Shown here one piece after another: positions 44,511 through 55,587 of a DNA stretch of 64,000 nucleotides. Position numbers and translations under genes: made by a program. Below the pieces are notes generated by a model. It was not told where the DNA came from. It worked only from the letters and a program-made list of their open reading frames with translations, and did not search any database. The stretch's first letter is position 1. Each line of letters opens with the position of its first letter. Origin of the DNA: Uloborus plumipes (lineage: Eukaryota > Arthropoda > Arachnida > Araneae > Uloboridae); NCBI GenBank assembly GCA_038373865.1, contig JAXGGA010003960.1, positions 30,710 through 94,709 on the forward strand. The letters run 5' to 3'.

Positions 44511-44899
44511 CGCGAACTTTTCGTCGTACGTCCCACATTGTTATCCCCCCCCTACTGTTATTTCAATCACTTTTGCGACTCTGTCAACACCATAGATGTA
44601 ATATTAACTAGATATACAACAAGAAACTGGTTCTATGGGCAACCGAGATGCAAGTAGTAGACGTAGCCAAAATCACGTCAAAAAACTTTTTAAATTAAAT
44701 TGAATATAGATGGAGGCTCTGTTAACTCATTACCCATAAATGCATTATGTGCTCAATACTACTGACATTTGTATGCTTGCATATTGCTATCCCATGACGT
44801 TTCTCACTTCATTGTATAAATCCTATAGCAGATAGCAGTCCATTCAGCATGCTCAGCATTGAATTTTTTTTTTTTTTAATCTATGCTCTAAATTTTTAT

Positions 44900-45022
44900 C
44901 ACGTTCGCTGCTGCTCACGTACCAGCGCGTGATGTTTACTAAGTTTCTCCTCTTAAATCAGTATAGTTTAACAGGTGTTCCTGGGAGATTGGCAGAGGGG
45001 AAATTTATGGGCAGCGAACGTG
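44900..45022. mobile_element. Mini piggyBac-like MITE (123 bp)
   Basis: Starts cacgttcgctgctgc and ends gcagcgaacgtg, followed by TTAA (45023-45026) and preceded by TTAT (44896-44899). TTAA target and CACGTTCGCTGC tips suggest a piggyBac-derived MITE. The same tip is present at 29506-29520. Confidence 0.5.
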
Positions 45023-45506
45023 TTAAGTAATTGTAACTTTTTGTCTGTTTGTCAACAACTAAGAAGGAAAATAGTTTTCTTACGAAGTGAAGTACTGTAG
45101 ACTACTATTTCTTGCGGTGGGCTGGGATACAACAACTCTACCATCATCCCATGTGTTGTCAGAGGTGAGTGAAGAAGACCCAATGCCTGAGAGTACAACT
45201 AAGTACCCCTGCATCCAGCTGGTGAACAAATATGGAGACATAATGCTCCAGGTTGGGAGTTGGGCGCTGTGGCAGCAACATCAAAACAGGGGTGTGGGCA
45301 ACTGAATTTTAGAGACCCCTGATCATTATTAAAAATGAGATTTTAATTAAAAATAAGTTAAAATGCAGTTACTGTTACTGGTACGAGAAATCCTTATTGA
45401 GTCAATCAGCTACAGATACTGACTTAGACAATATGTTTCTTTTTTTTTTTTTTTGAGTAAACTTTACAGAGAATAAAAACACCATTGGGTACAAATAGTA
45501 ATAATG

Positions 45507-45883
45507 ATACAAATAGTAATAATAATACAGTGAATGCCCGATTATACGCCCTTCCTCCTGACTTCATGTTTTCCGCCAATTTACGTTTCTTTCATTAGGT
45601 CCTTTCTGCAGGTGCTTTTCTGTATTTCCGTACTTTACGTTTTTTTTTTAACCTGGTCCCCTGAGGAACGTAAAATTGGGGTTTCACTGATATAATAATA
45701 ATAATCTCTGTTTAGTTGCATGAACTAGTTCATGATTGGCTGCAAGTGATCTCCAAGTAGCTTAATATAGCCGTTTCCAGTCAATGGTAGCTGCAGTTGG
45801 ACCATAGGACCAATCATGCTATGTAAAAACAGATCTTGCCTTTGTTACACCTACCAACAGTTTTCACGGTGCCTTATTAGAAA
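45507..45883 (-). repeat. 3' tail of a non-LTR element, copy 2
   Basis: 377 bp, about 97% identical by eye to 43149-43523, in the same orientation and 2.36 kb away. It lacks everything upstream of the tail, as a 5'-truncated retrotransposed copy would. An extra acaaatagtaataat before it (45491-45505) duplicates the tail end. Confidence 0.7.
45528..45689. mobile_element. Small pogo-like MITE in the ATT tail, copy 2 (162 bp)
   Basis: Same element at the same position as in copy 1, with only a few substitutions and a longer T run. It was therefore present before the two tails became separate. Confidence 0.6.
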
Positions 45884-45915
45884 ATTAAAAAAGGAGGGGT
45901 ACGCCGGCTTCATTT

Positions 45916-46023
45916 CCCAAGCAGCACACTTCGTTTTTTAAAGATTGTAAAATGGTTATTAACGTTGTAACAACCGCTTAAAAACGTTTATAAAACGTTT
46001 AAAGGTTATTTGTGCTACCTAGG
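45916..46023. mobile_element. Tiny TIR MITE (~108 bp)
   Basis: cccaagcagcacact at the left is matched by tgtgctacctagg at the right. The inside carries aacgtt words (attaacgttgtaac, aaacgtttataaaacgttt). Limits are approximate. Confidence 0.45.
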
Positions 46024-46248
46024 TTTCCTTTATGAACACAAGTAGGAAAAAATTAAGGGTAGAAAAATTATCTGGCTTTGACAAAAATAAATAAATAAAC
46101 GATGTTTTGGAAATACAGAAATTACGTACTTCTCTTCTTCTCAGAAATGAGGCCGGGGAAAAAATCTTAAGCATTGGTTGTAACTAACGATATCGCGAGT
46201 TACCATGCGGGTCAAAATACAGGAGGGAGCACCGTTTATCTACTACGT

Positions 46249-47614
46249 CAGGGGTCTCCAACCTTTTTTACTCGGGGGCCAAATTGAAAATTTTTGGAAG
46301 CGAGGCGGGCCAATGGTCTAAAAATAATTCAGTTCAGATTTTTTTATTTTTTTGTAACATTACGGAAACTTGTAAAATTTAGAGAGCAGTTCAGAAAACT
46401 GAAATAAAAGTCATTTTTTCCCACAAAATGTATTTTGCTCTCCAAAAGGAATTAAAAAAAAAAGCCAAACGAGACTGAAAACTAAATCCTTGCAATGTAC
46501 TACAATTTAATCAAATGAATTTTATCTATTAATGATGATAAGAAACTTAACAATAAATGAGGACAGAGCAAGTGCAACGCTTAGGACAATTTTTAATGAG
46601 AAGATTGCATTTGTTTGCATCTTAAAATTTCAGTCCATTTAGGGTCAAATTTTGTAGTTCCGATCATTAAAGTTGGTTTTAAATGTTCATTTGATAAAGA
46701 GGATTCTGTACTTAGATTTAACATACTTCATTTTTGTCTGCTCACACTTGTAGGTAGACCCAAAAAGAGAAAACATAACTCGAGGGTGATTTTTTATGTT
46801 CTTAAAGTCTTTTTCCGGGAGAGAACTGTAAAATGAAAGTAGATTACCTTCTTTTTGTCATTCCTGGAAAGAAGTCTTGAGTAAGTCGCTGGTAGTAAGT
46901 TCGATGACTTTAAGTTGGATTTCAGCAGGCACTTTGTCTATATCGCAGTTAAAAGGGTTTTGAAAAATCTGGATATCATCTGATGCACGCAAAACGGTTC
47001 TTAAATTCTTCTCGTAGGTTAGACATGATATTCAAAACGTATTCCTTGGGAAAGGAAGCAGTTCTTAATGCACCTAAGTTTTTACACGTTTCAAAGTGAT
47101 CAAAGTTCATCGATCCTAAATGCTTCTCGAAAAGCATGAGTTTTTGTCTGAAAGCTTTGACATGCCAGTATAAGTCACAAATTGAGGAGTTTTCCCCTTG
47201 CAGCTTTAAATTCAAAAAATTAATATGTGTGGTGAGATCAACAAGCGAAGCCAATTTCCAGACAAATACAGTTTGCCCTGAGGACAGGAAATGCCCAATG
47301 CAAGGGGACTAACGGGAGAATGTGAAGCAGAGTAAAGAGATTTGTTCTCGAAAAGGGCAACAAAGAGAGATGGGTATTACCGTCGAAAGAAGTAAAAAAA
47401 AAAAAAATTAAAGAGCTTTACATTATAGTTTGAATAGGTTTTTATTTATTATTTGACGTATTCGCTATGAGATCATCACTGTTTTGATTAATTTAATTAA
47501 AAAAAAATATTTTTTAAGGGGGGGAGAGGGGATTGAAAAATTTTTTTCCGTGGGCCGGAAAATATCTGCTCGCGGGCCGGATCCGGCCCGCGGGCCGTAG
47601 GTTGGAGAGCCCTG
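46249..47614 (-). mobile_element. hAT-Charlie-like element, 1.37 kb, perfect 8-bp target duplication TACTACGT
   Basis: Ends caggggtctccaacct and (inverted) cagggctctccaacct match at 15 of 16. TACTACGT stands at 46241-46248 and 47615-47622. The ends are rich in gggcc words (cgcgggccggatccggcccg at 47572). Only the C-terminal part of a transposase is left (46650-47310), so this is an internal deletion copy that was moved in trans. Confidence 0.92.
46650..47310 (-). pseudogene. C-terminal half of a hAT transposase (ZBED5/FAM200/EPM2AIP1-like)
   Basis: Reading on the minus strand: SLVDLTTHINFLNLKLQG and NSSICDLYWHVKAFRQKL, then FPKEYVLNIMSNLREEF, a stop at 46976, FNCDIDKVPAEIQLKVIEL, a stop near 46858, and the hAT dimerisation block SFYSSLPEKDF, SLFGSTYKCEQ, MKYVKSKYR. 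Order and motifs fit the Charlie-derived family that also gave rise to vertebrate ZBED5 and FAM200 genes. The N-terminal BED finger and catalytic core are missing. Several stops, so not functional. Confidence 0.85.
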
Positions 47615-47944
47615 TACTACGTTGTTGCAATTGAAGTAACTGTGGAGGATCGGAGGCCATATTGTACAGATCATTTGAGAGGAAAAATTTGTATAGAATG
47701 AGTGAAAATTTCCCGCGCTTTACGCTTTTCCTTAAAATTGATAATGACTTTGTTTTTTACTTAGGAATTTTAAAATTATTTCCGAAACAATTTCTTGGTT
47801 AAAAAGAGGAGGGAAGATCTTTACAGCCAAGGAAAGTTATTCACAAAACGAAATCACTTGCAAAAGTTTGAGTAGATAAGTATTGGTTGATGCAAAACCT
47901 AAGATTTAAATAAAAACTCATTATAAAATAGATTTTTTAAGAAG

Positions 47945-48480
47945 AATAACCATTTTTGAAGAATAAATTATGGAATTGAGTTCTAAACAACAGAAGTTTA
48001 CACAAATTTTATTACTTTTTTGAAAACAAGTGTTCAATAAATATTGTAAGGACTTTATGTAAATGTTTTAATGTATAAATTATATAATCTTCTCTAAAAA
48101 GGAAATACATAGTAAAATTAAAAAAAATATATTCTTCATAATCGATACTTGAATAGCATTTCTTTCTTACCCCGACAGACTTAAAATTTCAGTACAAAGT
48201 AACATATTTTTGAAGAAACTACGGAACTTGACGTTTATACAAGTTTTGTTATTTTTAAAAACAAGTGCTACATAAAATAATGAAAAAAAAAACAACATTT
48301 TTATAAGGACTTAATATGAATGTCTTAATATATTAACTATCGTATCTATATTGACTATGTTATCTTCATCTAAAAAAAAGAAATAAACATTAAAATTTAA
48401 AAAGTATATTTTTTATAACGTATATTTGAATGACATTTCTTTCTTGCCCAGTAGACTAAAAATTTCAGCTCAAAGTAATA
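47945..48480. repeat. Diverged tandem duplication, ~260-bp unit
   Basis: catttttgaagaataaatta at 47950 is matched by atatttttgaagaaactacg at 48205, and the similarity continues through ttttgaaaacaagtg/ttaaaaacaagtgc and catttctttcttaccc/catttctttcttgccc. Two copies, roughly three quarters identical. Confidence 0.55.
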
Positions 48481-50748
48481 GTTTTGTGTTTTTTTAAGAT
48501 TTAGATTTTTCAAAATATTTGAAATTTCATTTTAATTATGAGTAAATGCATATGTAGATAAACAACGATGGAAAAAGGAAGCTTAATTACATCAATATTC
48601 TACCAGTTATACAATTAATAGTTGAATAAATTTAGGGACGAATGAATGTTCAACTGGATTTTTAATACTTCTCTTAATGAAACACAATAACACCTTCCAT
48701 AAAAACCAAAGCAAGACAATAGATAAGAGAAAAAAATATTGAAACAACCAAAACTATGCAGAAAAATTTTCAGAATACAAAACTAGAATGCAAGATACTT
48801 AAAAAAGCTACAAAACAGCTGGAAATCAATAAAGATAAACGAAAGAATATTATTAAAGAAAAACTAATTCAGATAAAATTGCCATAGAAAAATGTGTAAA
48901 TATATTTTTCAAACTCCTATAAAATTTAGATATTGCTAAACTTTTGTAAAGAAATTCCATGCGAATAAAAGTCAAAAAGCATGAAGTTCAAAACATTAAA
49001 AAAAATCACCCAGTTCTTAGAAAATTTTGTTGATTAAAAAATTAATTTAATTAAAGAATCAATCAATTATAAAAATATTGAGTTTGTATATCTTCTGTTT
49101 AAAATGTAACTGTAAAAGGGGGGAAAAGAACAATTTCTAAAAGTAACATAGAAAAGACAAGGTTTAAACAGAAGCCTTCTAGGAAAAAAAGATTTGCATG
49201 ATTACCTGTACTTTTTTTAAGCAAAACGTGTACAAGCAAAATACGTACTTAATCAAGAACATATTTTGAAAAAGAAAAAAAAAATTAATTATTTTCATAA
49301 TCCTTCTTTTGTATTTTACACGCTACGGTATTATACTTAGTTACTTATTGCAAACATTACAATATAAGAGGAATGCTATGTTTTGCCTACTAAAGTTTTT
49401 TCGATCACACAAGATAACTGAAATAAAGATCGACAAAATACTTCAAACCTCTTACCTATTCAAGTTTTTTTTCGTTTTAAATTTTCAATCATTAACGAAA
49501 ATACGTAAAAACTAATTACTCAACCAAAACAGAGCGACCTTCAATCAGCAAATTGGTCACATTAGAGTTAAATTATTCCGGAATTCAATAAAATTACAAC
49601 AAATCAAGTTGAGACATATTTTCAATTAATATAAAATTTGCAGCATTTAATCACTTTAGACGGTTGGACGTTGCATCTCAAATAAATCATATGATAACAA
49701 TAACAGCAAACAAAAATTTGGTTTTAATAATATAAAGTGGACTTTCCTATCAAATGTTAATCCTATGATCTTGTTTGAACGTCTTTTAATACAGTTGAAT
49801 CGATTATTTCAGAAAGGGTACAAATCCAGCGAAAATGCAATGGACTTGTGCTCTTTATGAAATAATAGATTCAGTTGAAAGCCCCATGGGGAGGGGGATG
49901 TCGAAATCCTTCCGAAATTCTGTTAAATAAAGTGACGTAGAGCGTTAGTAACAACATTTCTCGGTACATCCAAGACGGCAGAGCGATTAAGGTGATAGCT
50001 TCAACAAATTATCTCCGTGATCCATCCTTTTACTCTTACATTCATGGTTTACCTTAGTACAAGTTTGATGCTTTTGGGATCTTAAGTTATCTACACTGAG
50101 AAGAGCTCTAATCAGCAAACTGATCAACCTTGCTCTGTTAATAGCCTCAAAATAGAACGTTGTCGAATTTTCTTGAAAATTCCACACTTTAGATGAACAA
50201 CGTTCTTTGATTAGTTTTTTTATTGCTGAAAGTGAAAAACTAGTTAATATATATTCTAGAATGATAAAAAAAGATAGCAATAGAACACGTAAAAAGAGAA
50301 TAGAAACATAATTCACTTTGATATCTGCTTTAAATTGTCCATATAATGCAGAAGTATGGCTCGGTTATACAAACTATTGCTGTTTTCTCCATAGAGCAGT
50401 ACTCCATAATAGAAATGCCCTTCCATCGATTCCAATAGCTTATTCTTGTATAAAAAATAATCTTACGAAGATATGAAGATTTTGCTTCATAAAATTGACT
50501 ACTCACACCATAATTGGAGCATATGTGCAGATTTTAAAGTAATTGCTATACTCATTGGTTTGCAACAAACTATTGCTGTTTTCTAGTTGAGTGGAACAGC
50601 AGGGCAAAACATGAATATTGTATTAAAAAGAAATAGCCAGAGAACAAACAATATATTGCCGATGACAGAAAAAAAAATATATATTCAAAACGTTCTTCTA
50701 ATCGATTAAAAAAATATTCTTCCACCTTGCTCCACCTTCCAAAAACAA
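48481..50748. other. No gene seen
   Basis: AT-rich. aactattgctgttttct occurs at 50371 and 50569 in direct orientation. aacagagcgaccttcaatca near 49528 has a weak inverted partner near 50105-50140. Open frames 49309 and 49987 are unrecognised. Confidence 0.4.
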
Positions 50749-51281
50749 TTGATGAAGAATATCGTTAAAGCACAATGGATAAAGAAGGCTGTGGATTTCA
50801 ATATTCGAAGAAACAGCTCCTATCACTCATTTATGCAAAAATTAAGGAGGGAATTTTCATTGGTTCACAAATAAGAAAGCTTATGAACGACCATAGTTTA
50901 TATATAAGTGATTTAGAAACAATCAGCTAGTATTGATTTTTAAAAAGTTGCGACTCAATTTTTAGGGAATAATAGAAGTCTCAACCATAGAAAATTAATT
51001 CAAGAGTTGTTGAAAAGTTGTATTCCGGTGTTCAATGACATTGAAAATTCAATTTTTAACACCTCGCTTAAATTTTTTCACTGGAAGTATGAGAAGCGGT
51101 GAGCGACGGATATGGGCGGGCCCTTCCGCCTGGATATTTCTGCAATGGAAAAGCGATATCAAGGACTCGTAATAAACTTCGCCAATACTGTTGGAGTCTT
51201 ATTAAAACAGTTTGTGACAGGGCTTATAAGACATCATTCGCAGTTAAAGCATTTTACAGCCATAAAAAGTATGAAATTTAG
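50749..51281 (+). pseudogene. Broken copy of a multicopy arthropod protein of unknown function
   Basis: Blocks in order, with frame changes: LMKNIVKA (50749), MDKEGCGFQY and KIKEGIFIGSQIRKLMND (50775-50927), then a stop, KVATQFLGNNRSLN and KLIQELLKSC (50944 on), a TGA at 51100, GGPFRLDISAMEKRYQGL (51112-51165) and, shifted again, NKLRQYCWSLIKTV (51180-51230). I recall this succession (KEGIF.GPQIRKLM, FLGN, ERFHQDI..MEKRYQG, YCW) from many uncharacterised arthropod proteins that occur in high copy number, so it may be transposon-borne. The His of the usual RFHQDI has become Leu. At least two stops and two frameshifts. Confidence 0.6.
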
Positions 51282-53350
51282 GATATTTTTTACAGGTATC
51301 ATTATTTTTTTCATCAAAAATCACTTTAATTCTTCTAAATTTTTTAACAAAATATATTTCTTGTGCAATGAGTTACCGCCCGTAAGCCAGGGCTGAGGCA
51401 GAACTGAAGTGGGTGCATTTGCTTTATATTTCTTGTGTTTTATATTAGTTTTAAGCCTTATAATTGTTTATATAAAATGGTAAATGAAAAAAATAGTGTA
51501 TATGTGTTGCATAAATGTCATTAAAGTGATATTAAAAAAAAAAAATTAGATCTTTCAAAAATCTATGCGTGATGGAACATTTTTATCGCCATATTCTTTT
51601 TCAGCACCCCCTAAAATATAAAAGTCACCACTTCCTCAATGAGGAACATAAACCTTGTTTACCAGTTTCACACTAAACTGCTGCAACAACATCGTTCCAA
51701 TTTGATAGTACACGCAGTAAGAAACGAAAAGAGAGAAAAAAAAGAATAACTTTTAATAATAAATGCTTTAAATAAGATGAAAAATTGATACGATAGCTTG
51801 CTACAGCTAGTAATAGTTGCTCTCTCTCTCTTCACTGTGTTCTATAACGGTATCTTCTTTTATGAGCTCTATAACTCTTTATGCAAGATCGTTTACGACT
51901 ATCTTGATTATCACTTAAATAACTCCAGACATCAAGATCACGAACAATGAAATCGGGAGATACTTTTAACCAATCAAGAAAATTGGCCGTAATTTTAATA
52001 AAGTTACGCAATTCTTTATGTTAAAAATCCGTCGTTTCCTTCAAATTAAAACAAACACACGTTGAATTCCAAAAAGTTCCCTCAAATGCTTCAGCTGTCT
52101 TAAGTTTTCTGTTCGAAAGGATTTTTAACATTAAAAGATGATTTAGCCACTAGTTTTGAGTCAGCCGCTAGAAAAGATCAACTTGGAGCTTTACTTGGAG
52201 CTTCTTTCCTTTTTATTCTTATAAAAGAAGGAGTTTTTAATAGCTTGAAATTCTGGGATAGTGGTGTTCCGTTTCAACTTAAATGACCCTTATTTTCGAA
52301 ACCTTTTGTCTTATAAGCATACTTTCATTGGCAAAAAGGCTTAAAATGAGGTGCAGAGTTTAAGTAACAAGGTTTGAAATGAAAAAAAAAAGTCAAAAAT
52401 ACGAAAAGTAACTGTTTATATAGATCCTAGGTGCCTTAAATTCCGCGCTTCCGAAAATGAATATTAAATACAATAAAGATGCAGTAAAACGTCTTTGAGC
52501 GGTCACCTCTAGTAAGCGGAAATCCCTTTACCGCCGATCTTTCGTGGCATGGATTTTCTGTCCTATAGACCTAATGTTGAAATTCCCCCTAGCAGCCGCC
52601 ACCCAACTTCTCTAAACAACCGCCAAGTGGGTGCAACAATTTAATTTTTCAGTGAAAAATGTTCGCTTCCTGTTTCTAATCTTCAGTCTTTCAAATCATG
52701 ATCGGCTTAAAGAAGGTGTTATTAGCTGTTAACGGAGTGCGATAATTTTGGAGTAAAAATTTCATTCACGGTTGTTCATTTGTTGGTCATTGATCTCAAT
52801 TGCAATTAGCTCTAAGAATGTTCTTTTAAATCTCAAGTAACTCAATGAAAGTTCTGCTATAAAACATCAAATACAATATCATTATCCCTTTAGAGAAGTG
52901 TCAAGCTTCAATTTAACTTTTATTTCGACAACAATTTTTGTTTCGATTTCTAGTCCTTTATTTGTTTATTTTATCAATAAAATAGCAATAAAAGGGTTGT
53001 GAAATCCTTAATATCACGAACCTATACCTCGAAAAAAGGAAATTAAAATAAATAAATTTCATTCTATTTTTATTTATTTAATCCAAATAGATTTCCTGGG
53101 AAATGACGCTTGTTTATTTTAATGTCCTATGATGTCAGTATCGGAAGTCATAAGAAATGAAGGACATTTCAAAAGAAATGAAATGTTTTCCGTGCTTACA
53201 AAAATTAAATTTTATGAATGAAATAAATGTTAAACCAAAAAAAAGAATGTCAGGTAATTTTAAAACAATCTGTAATTACTAAATATAAATTGTAAAAAAA
53301 TTGACAAGAAAAGAACAACTTAAATTTTAATGAAACATCTTAACACACTT
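51282..53350. other. No gene seen; possible MITE remnant at 52490-52640
   Basis: At 52488 gtaaaacgtctttgagcggt and nearby gcggtcacctctagtaagcg, accgcc words look like one end of a pogo-type MITE; the other end is not clear. The rest is AT-rich and without recognisable coding sequence. Confidence 0.35.
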
Positions 53351-53579
53351 GGATGGCATTATGCAAAAAGAAGTTAACCCACAAAACATAAAAAAATGAG
53401 TTATCCAACTCTGATGGTAAAATATGTTGCTTTCTACATTAAGCAAAAATGATTTAAGCCCTATCAGCGTTTCATGGTGACATATCATTGGTATATTGAT
53501 ATAGAGTTCGTTTACTTTAAAGCCCATTATCTCAAAATCAGGTTTTTGTGGGTTAACTTCTTTTTGCATAATGCCATCC
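53351..53579. mobile_element. MITE (229 bp), ~36-bp perfect TIRs, 4-bp target duplication ACTT
   Basis: Starts ggatggcattatgcaaaaag and ends ctttttgcataatgccatcc; the inverted match runs to aagttaacccacaaaa. ACTT is at 53347-53350 and 53580-53583. A 4-bp target is unlike Tc1, hAT, Harbinger or piggyBac and would fit Sola or Chapaev-type elements. Confidence 0.75.
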
Positions 53580-53922
53580 ACTTATCGTCGAGTGATTGCA
53601 TCTTCCTGTGTTCTTCACAACATTATAACTTCCTGAATTCTTTACTCTGTGTTACTTTTAAAATCTTAAAGTGTATGTCTAGACTTCAAATTACAAAAAC
53701 TGACCATAGTATCGATTCGTTTATTGTCTCAAATGTTCTCCAATCAGTAAGCTTTCCAACGCTACTAAGATATCATCAACATTTGAAATATTTCTTGAGC
53801 TACAAGCGTTTTTCTTAATTAGCTGCCATTGCTGACAACCTGTTTCCAAAACTGTAAATTCAATTTCTCAAAAATCGCCTTCTTACCGTATGTTACTTTC
53901 TTCCAAACATAATTACACAATA

Positions 53923-54564
53923 GAATGGGCCAAAAAAGACTTTTTTTAAAAAATTTCGATGATGGGTATTACGGAAAAGGTACCATTGGGGGAGCATAAA
54001 AAAACACACATACATAAAAAAAATGTGAAAATTTTTGGTCCATTTCTTGATTTGCCGCAATTGCCTTGAAGTTTGGAAAAAATGCAGTTTTTTCGAGATT
54101 TTTATCAAATCATGAAAATTTTTTTTTCTATTTTCAATAGCGGGTAGGGGGGGAGGCGCCATTGGAGGTATAGAAATTCCATTAAAAAATTCAGGTCTGG
54201 GATACATTTTTCTTATTTCTCCACAAATGCCTAGAAGATTAGTCAATTTCCTCTTTTTATCAACGTTTTAAATTAAATTTCGTCAAGACGTTAAAGTGCG
54301 GTTTTCGTCGTACTTATCTGAAATAAATATTGTTTTTCATGTATAACGCATATTTAGATGTTAGGTGCTAACATTTTTTTGAAAATAATTTCATAAAATT
54401 CTCAAAAGACTGCATTTTTTTCCAAACATCAACGCAATTGCGGCAGATCAAGAAACAGACCAAAAAATTTCACACTTTTTGTGCGCACTTTGCTTCCCTA
54501 ATGGCACCTTTTCCGCAATACCCATCATCGAAATAAAAAAAAATAAATATTTTTCGGTCTATCC
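53923..54564. mobile_element. Foldback MITE (642 bp), ~190-bp arms, TA-flanked
   Basis: The left arm 53923-54115 and right arm 54375-54564 match inverted at about 78% by eye: tttcgatgatgggtatta, cggaaaaggtaccatt, tttcttgatttgccgcaatt and ttggaaaaaatgcagt. TA outside both tips. The 117-residue open frame 53893-54246 is not a gene. Confidence 0.65.
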
Positions 54565-55269
54565 TATTAAGAAATAGTGAATTGCTCTAGCACAATTGTT
54601 TTAACACCATTAGAATCTACATAGTTTAGTAGATGCTGCTTGCCTAAATCACACCTTACAGCTAAAAAGTAGATTTTTAGTGGATTTTTAAAAATAAAAA
54701 TTTCAGGGAAATTTATTTTTTGCCTTTTGTAGTTGAAAAAATCCTTTGAAAAACTATGTTCTCTTTCATCTTTATTGAGACAGAACATGTAACGTTAAGA
54801 ATGAATGAATGGAATGTTTTTTGACCGAAATTGCGCGTCTAGTCAAATTATATTTTAAAATATTCCGTTTCGAAAAATGCACTAATTTCTTCATTAATTT
54901 TACATTAGTTATTCACATTATTATTTAATTACTAATGAATATTTTTTTTACTTTTTTCGCTGAAATGGCATTAAACATACACCGGTGACCTACTGTTAAA
55001 ATGAACTATTGAAAAAAAATATTAATCCAAGTGTGTACGTACACCTTAAGCTCCAAACCAAAATGTGGTTCACCAAGTATTTACTGTACGACCGCAACAT
55101 TAATTCAAAAAATGAAAACATCCCTATTTTCGCCGCTTCAAGTAGTAAAAGCCATCACCAGCTTCTAAACGACACCAAACACAACTTCCTTTATTTATCC
55201 GCAAACGCTGCCTTTCGAGTTTATTAGCAATCCCTCCCCCAACCCTCAATTGACTCCCTCGTGCAACAC
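54565..55269. other. Upstream of the candidate promoter, no gene seen
   Basis: AT-rich. Open frames 54567-54788 (minus) and 55009-55227 (plus) are not recognised, and I see no splice-bounded exon. Confidence 0.4.
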
Positions 55270-55587
55270 CACTTTATATAATCATGCAATTCTGACGTCA
55301 GAGAGAGAAAAGTGAGCGAAACAAGCGACCATCGTGTCTTCGTGTGTAGCTCTGAATCATGCGCACTACCATGACCCTGAAGGCAATCCTAATTCTGACG
55401 CCAAATTCAAATGTCTTCAGCCAGATCTTCGGCGAGTGAGCGTTATTCCTGAGCTATTAGCACCCGTTTAGCGTGCACAGAACGTCGTGTGGTTTCAAGC
55501 ACTTCCGCGTCAATTTCAAAGCACCCAGAGTGATTATTTTTTTTGCAATATTCGATTTGTTTGGAAATTATTACTATACTGAATTAA
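55270..55587 (+). promoter_or_regulatory. Candidate TATA promoter and 5'UTR exon with splice donor
   Basis: ctttatataatc (TATA box, about 55272-55280) is followed ~20-30 bp later by tctgacgtcagagag, containing a CRE and a possible initiator near 55295-55305. The next ~200 bp are richer in G+C and CpG than the region around. They end at gaattaaa|gtaagtag (donor GT at 55588), close to consensus. This fits a first exon whose coding exons lie beyond the window. A short upstream frame is present (55359-55439). The donor sequence recurs in a repeat at 56014-56031, which weakens the case a little. Confidence 0.4.
55359..55439 (+). CDS. Possible upstream ORF (26 codons) in the candidate 5'UTR exon
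   Basis: ATG at 55359 to TGA at 55437-55439, starting MRTTMTLKAILILTP, with a second in-frame ATG. It is complete before the splice donor. It could be a uORF or chance; I see no homology. Confidence 0.2.
   Translation: MRTTMTLKAILILTPNSNVFSQIFGE

Noticed and set aside
45087..45305. 72-codon open frame with G+C-richer sequence
   Set aside because: No recognised motif, no splice borders and no neighbouring exons; left unannotated.
43149..45883. Pair of LTRs around an RNase H gene
   Set aside because: The ~375-bp direct repeats flank an RNase H remnant, but they lack LTR TG/CA borders, primer site and gag/pol. The RNase H is of Jockey type, and the repeats fit its 3'UTR with an ATT tail.
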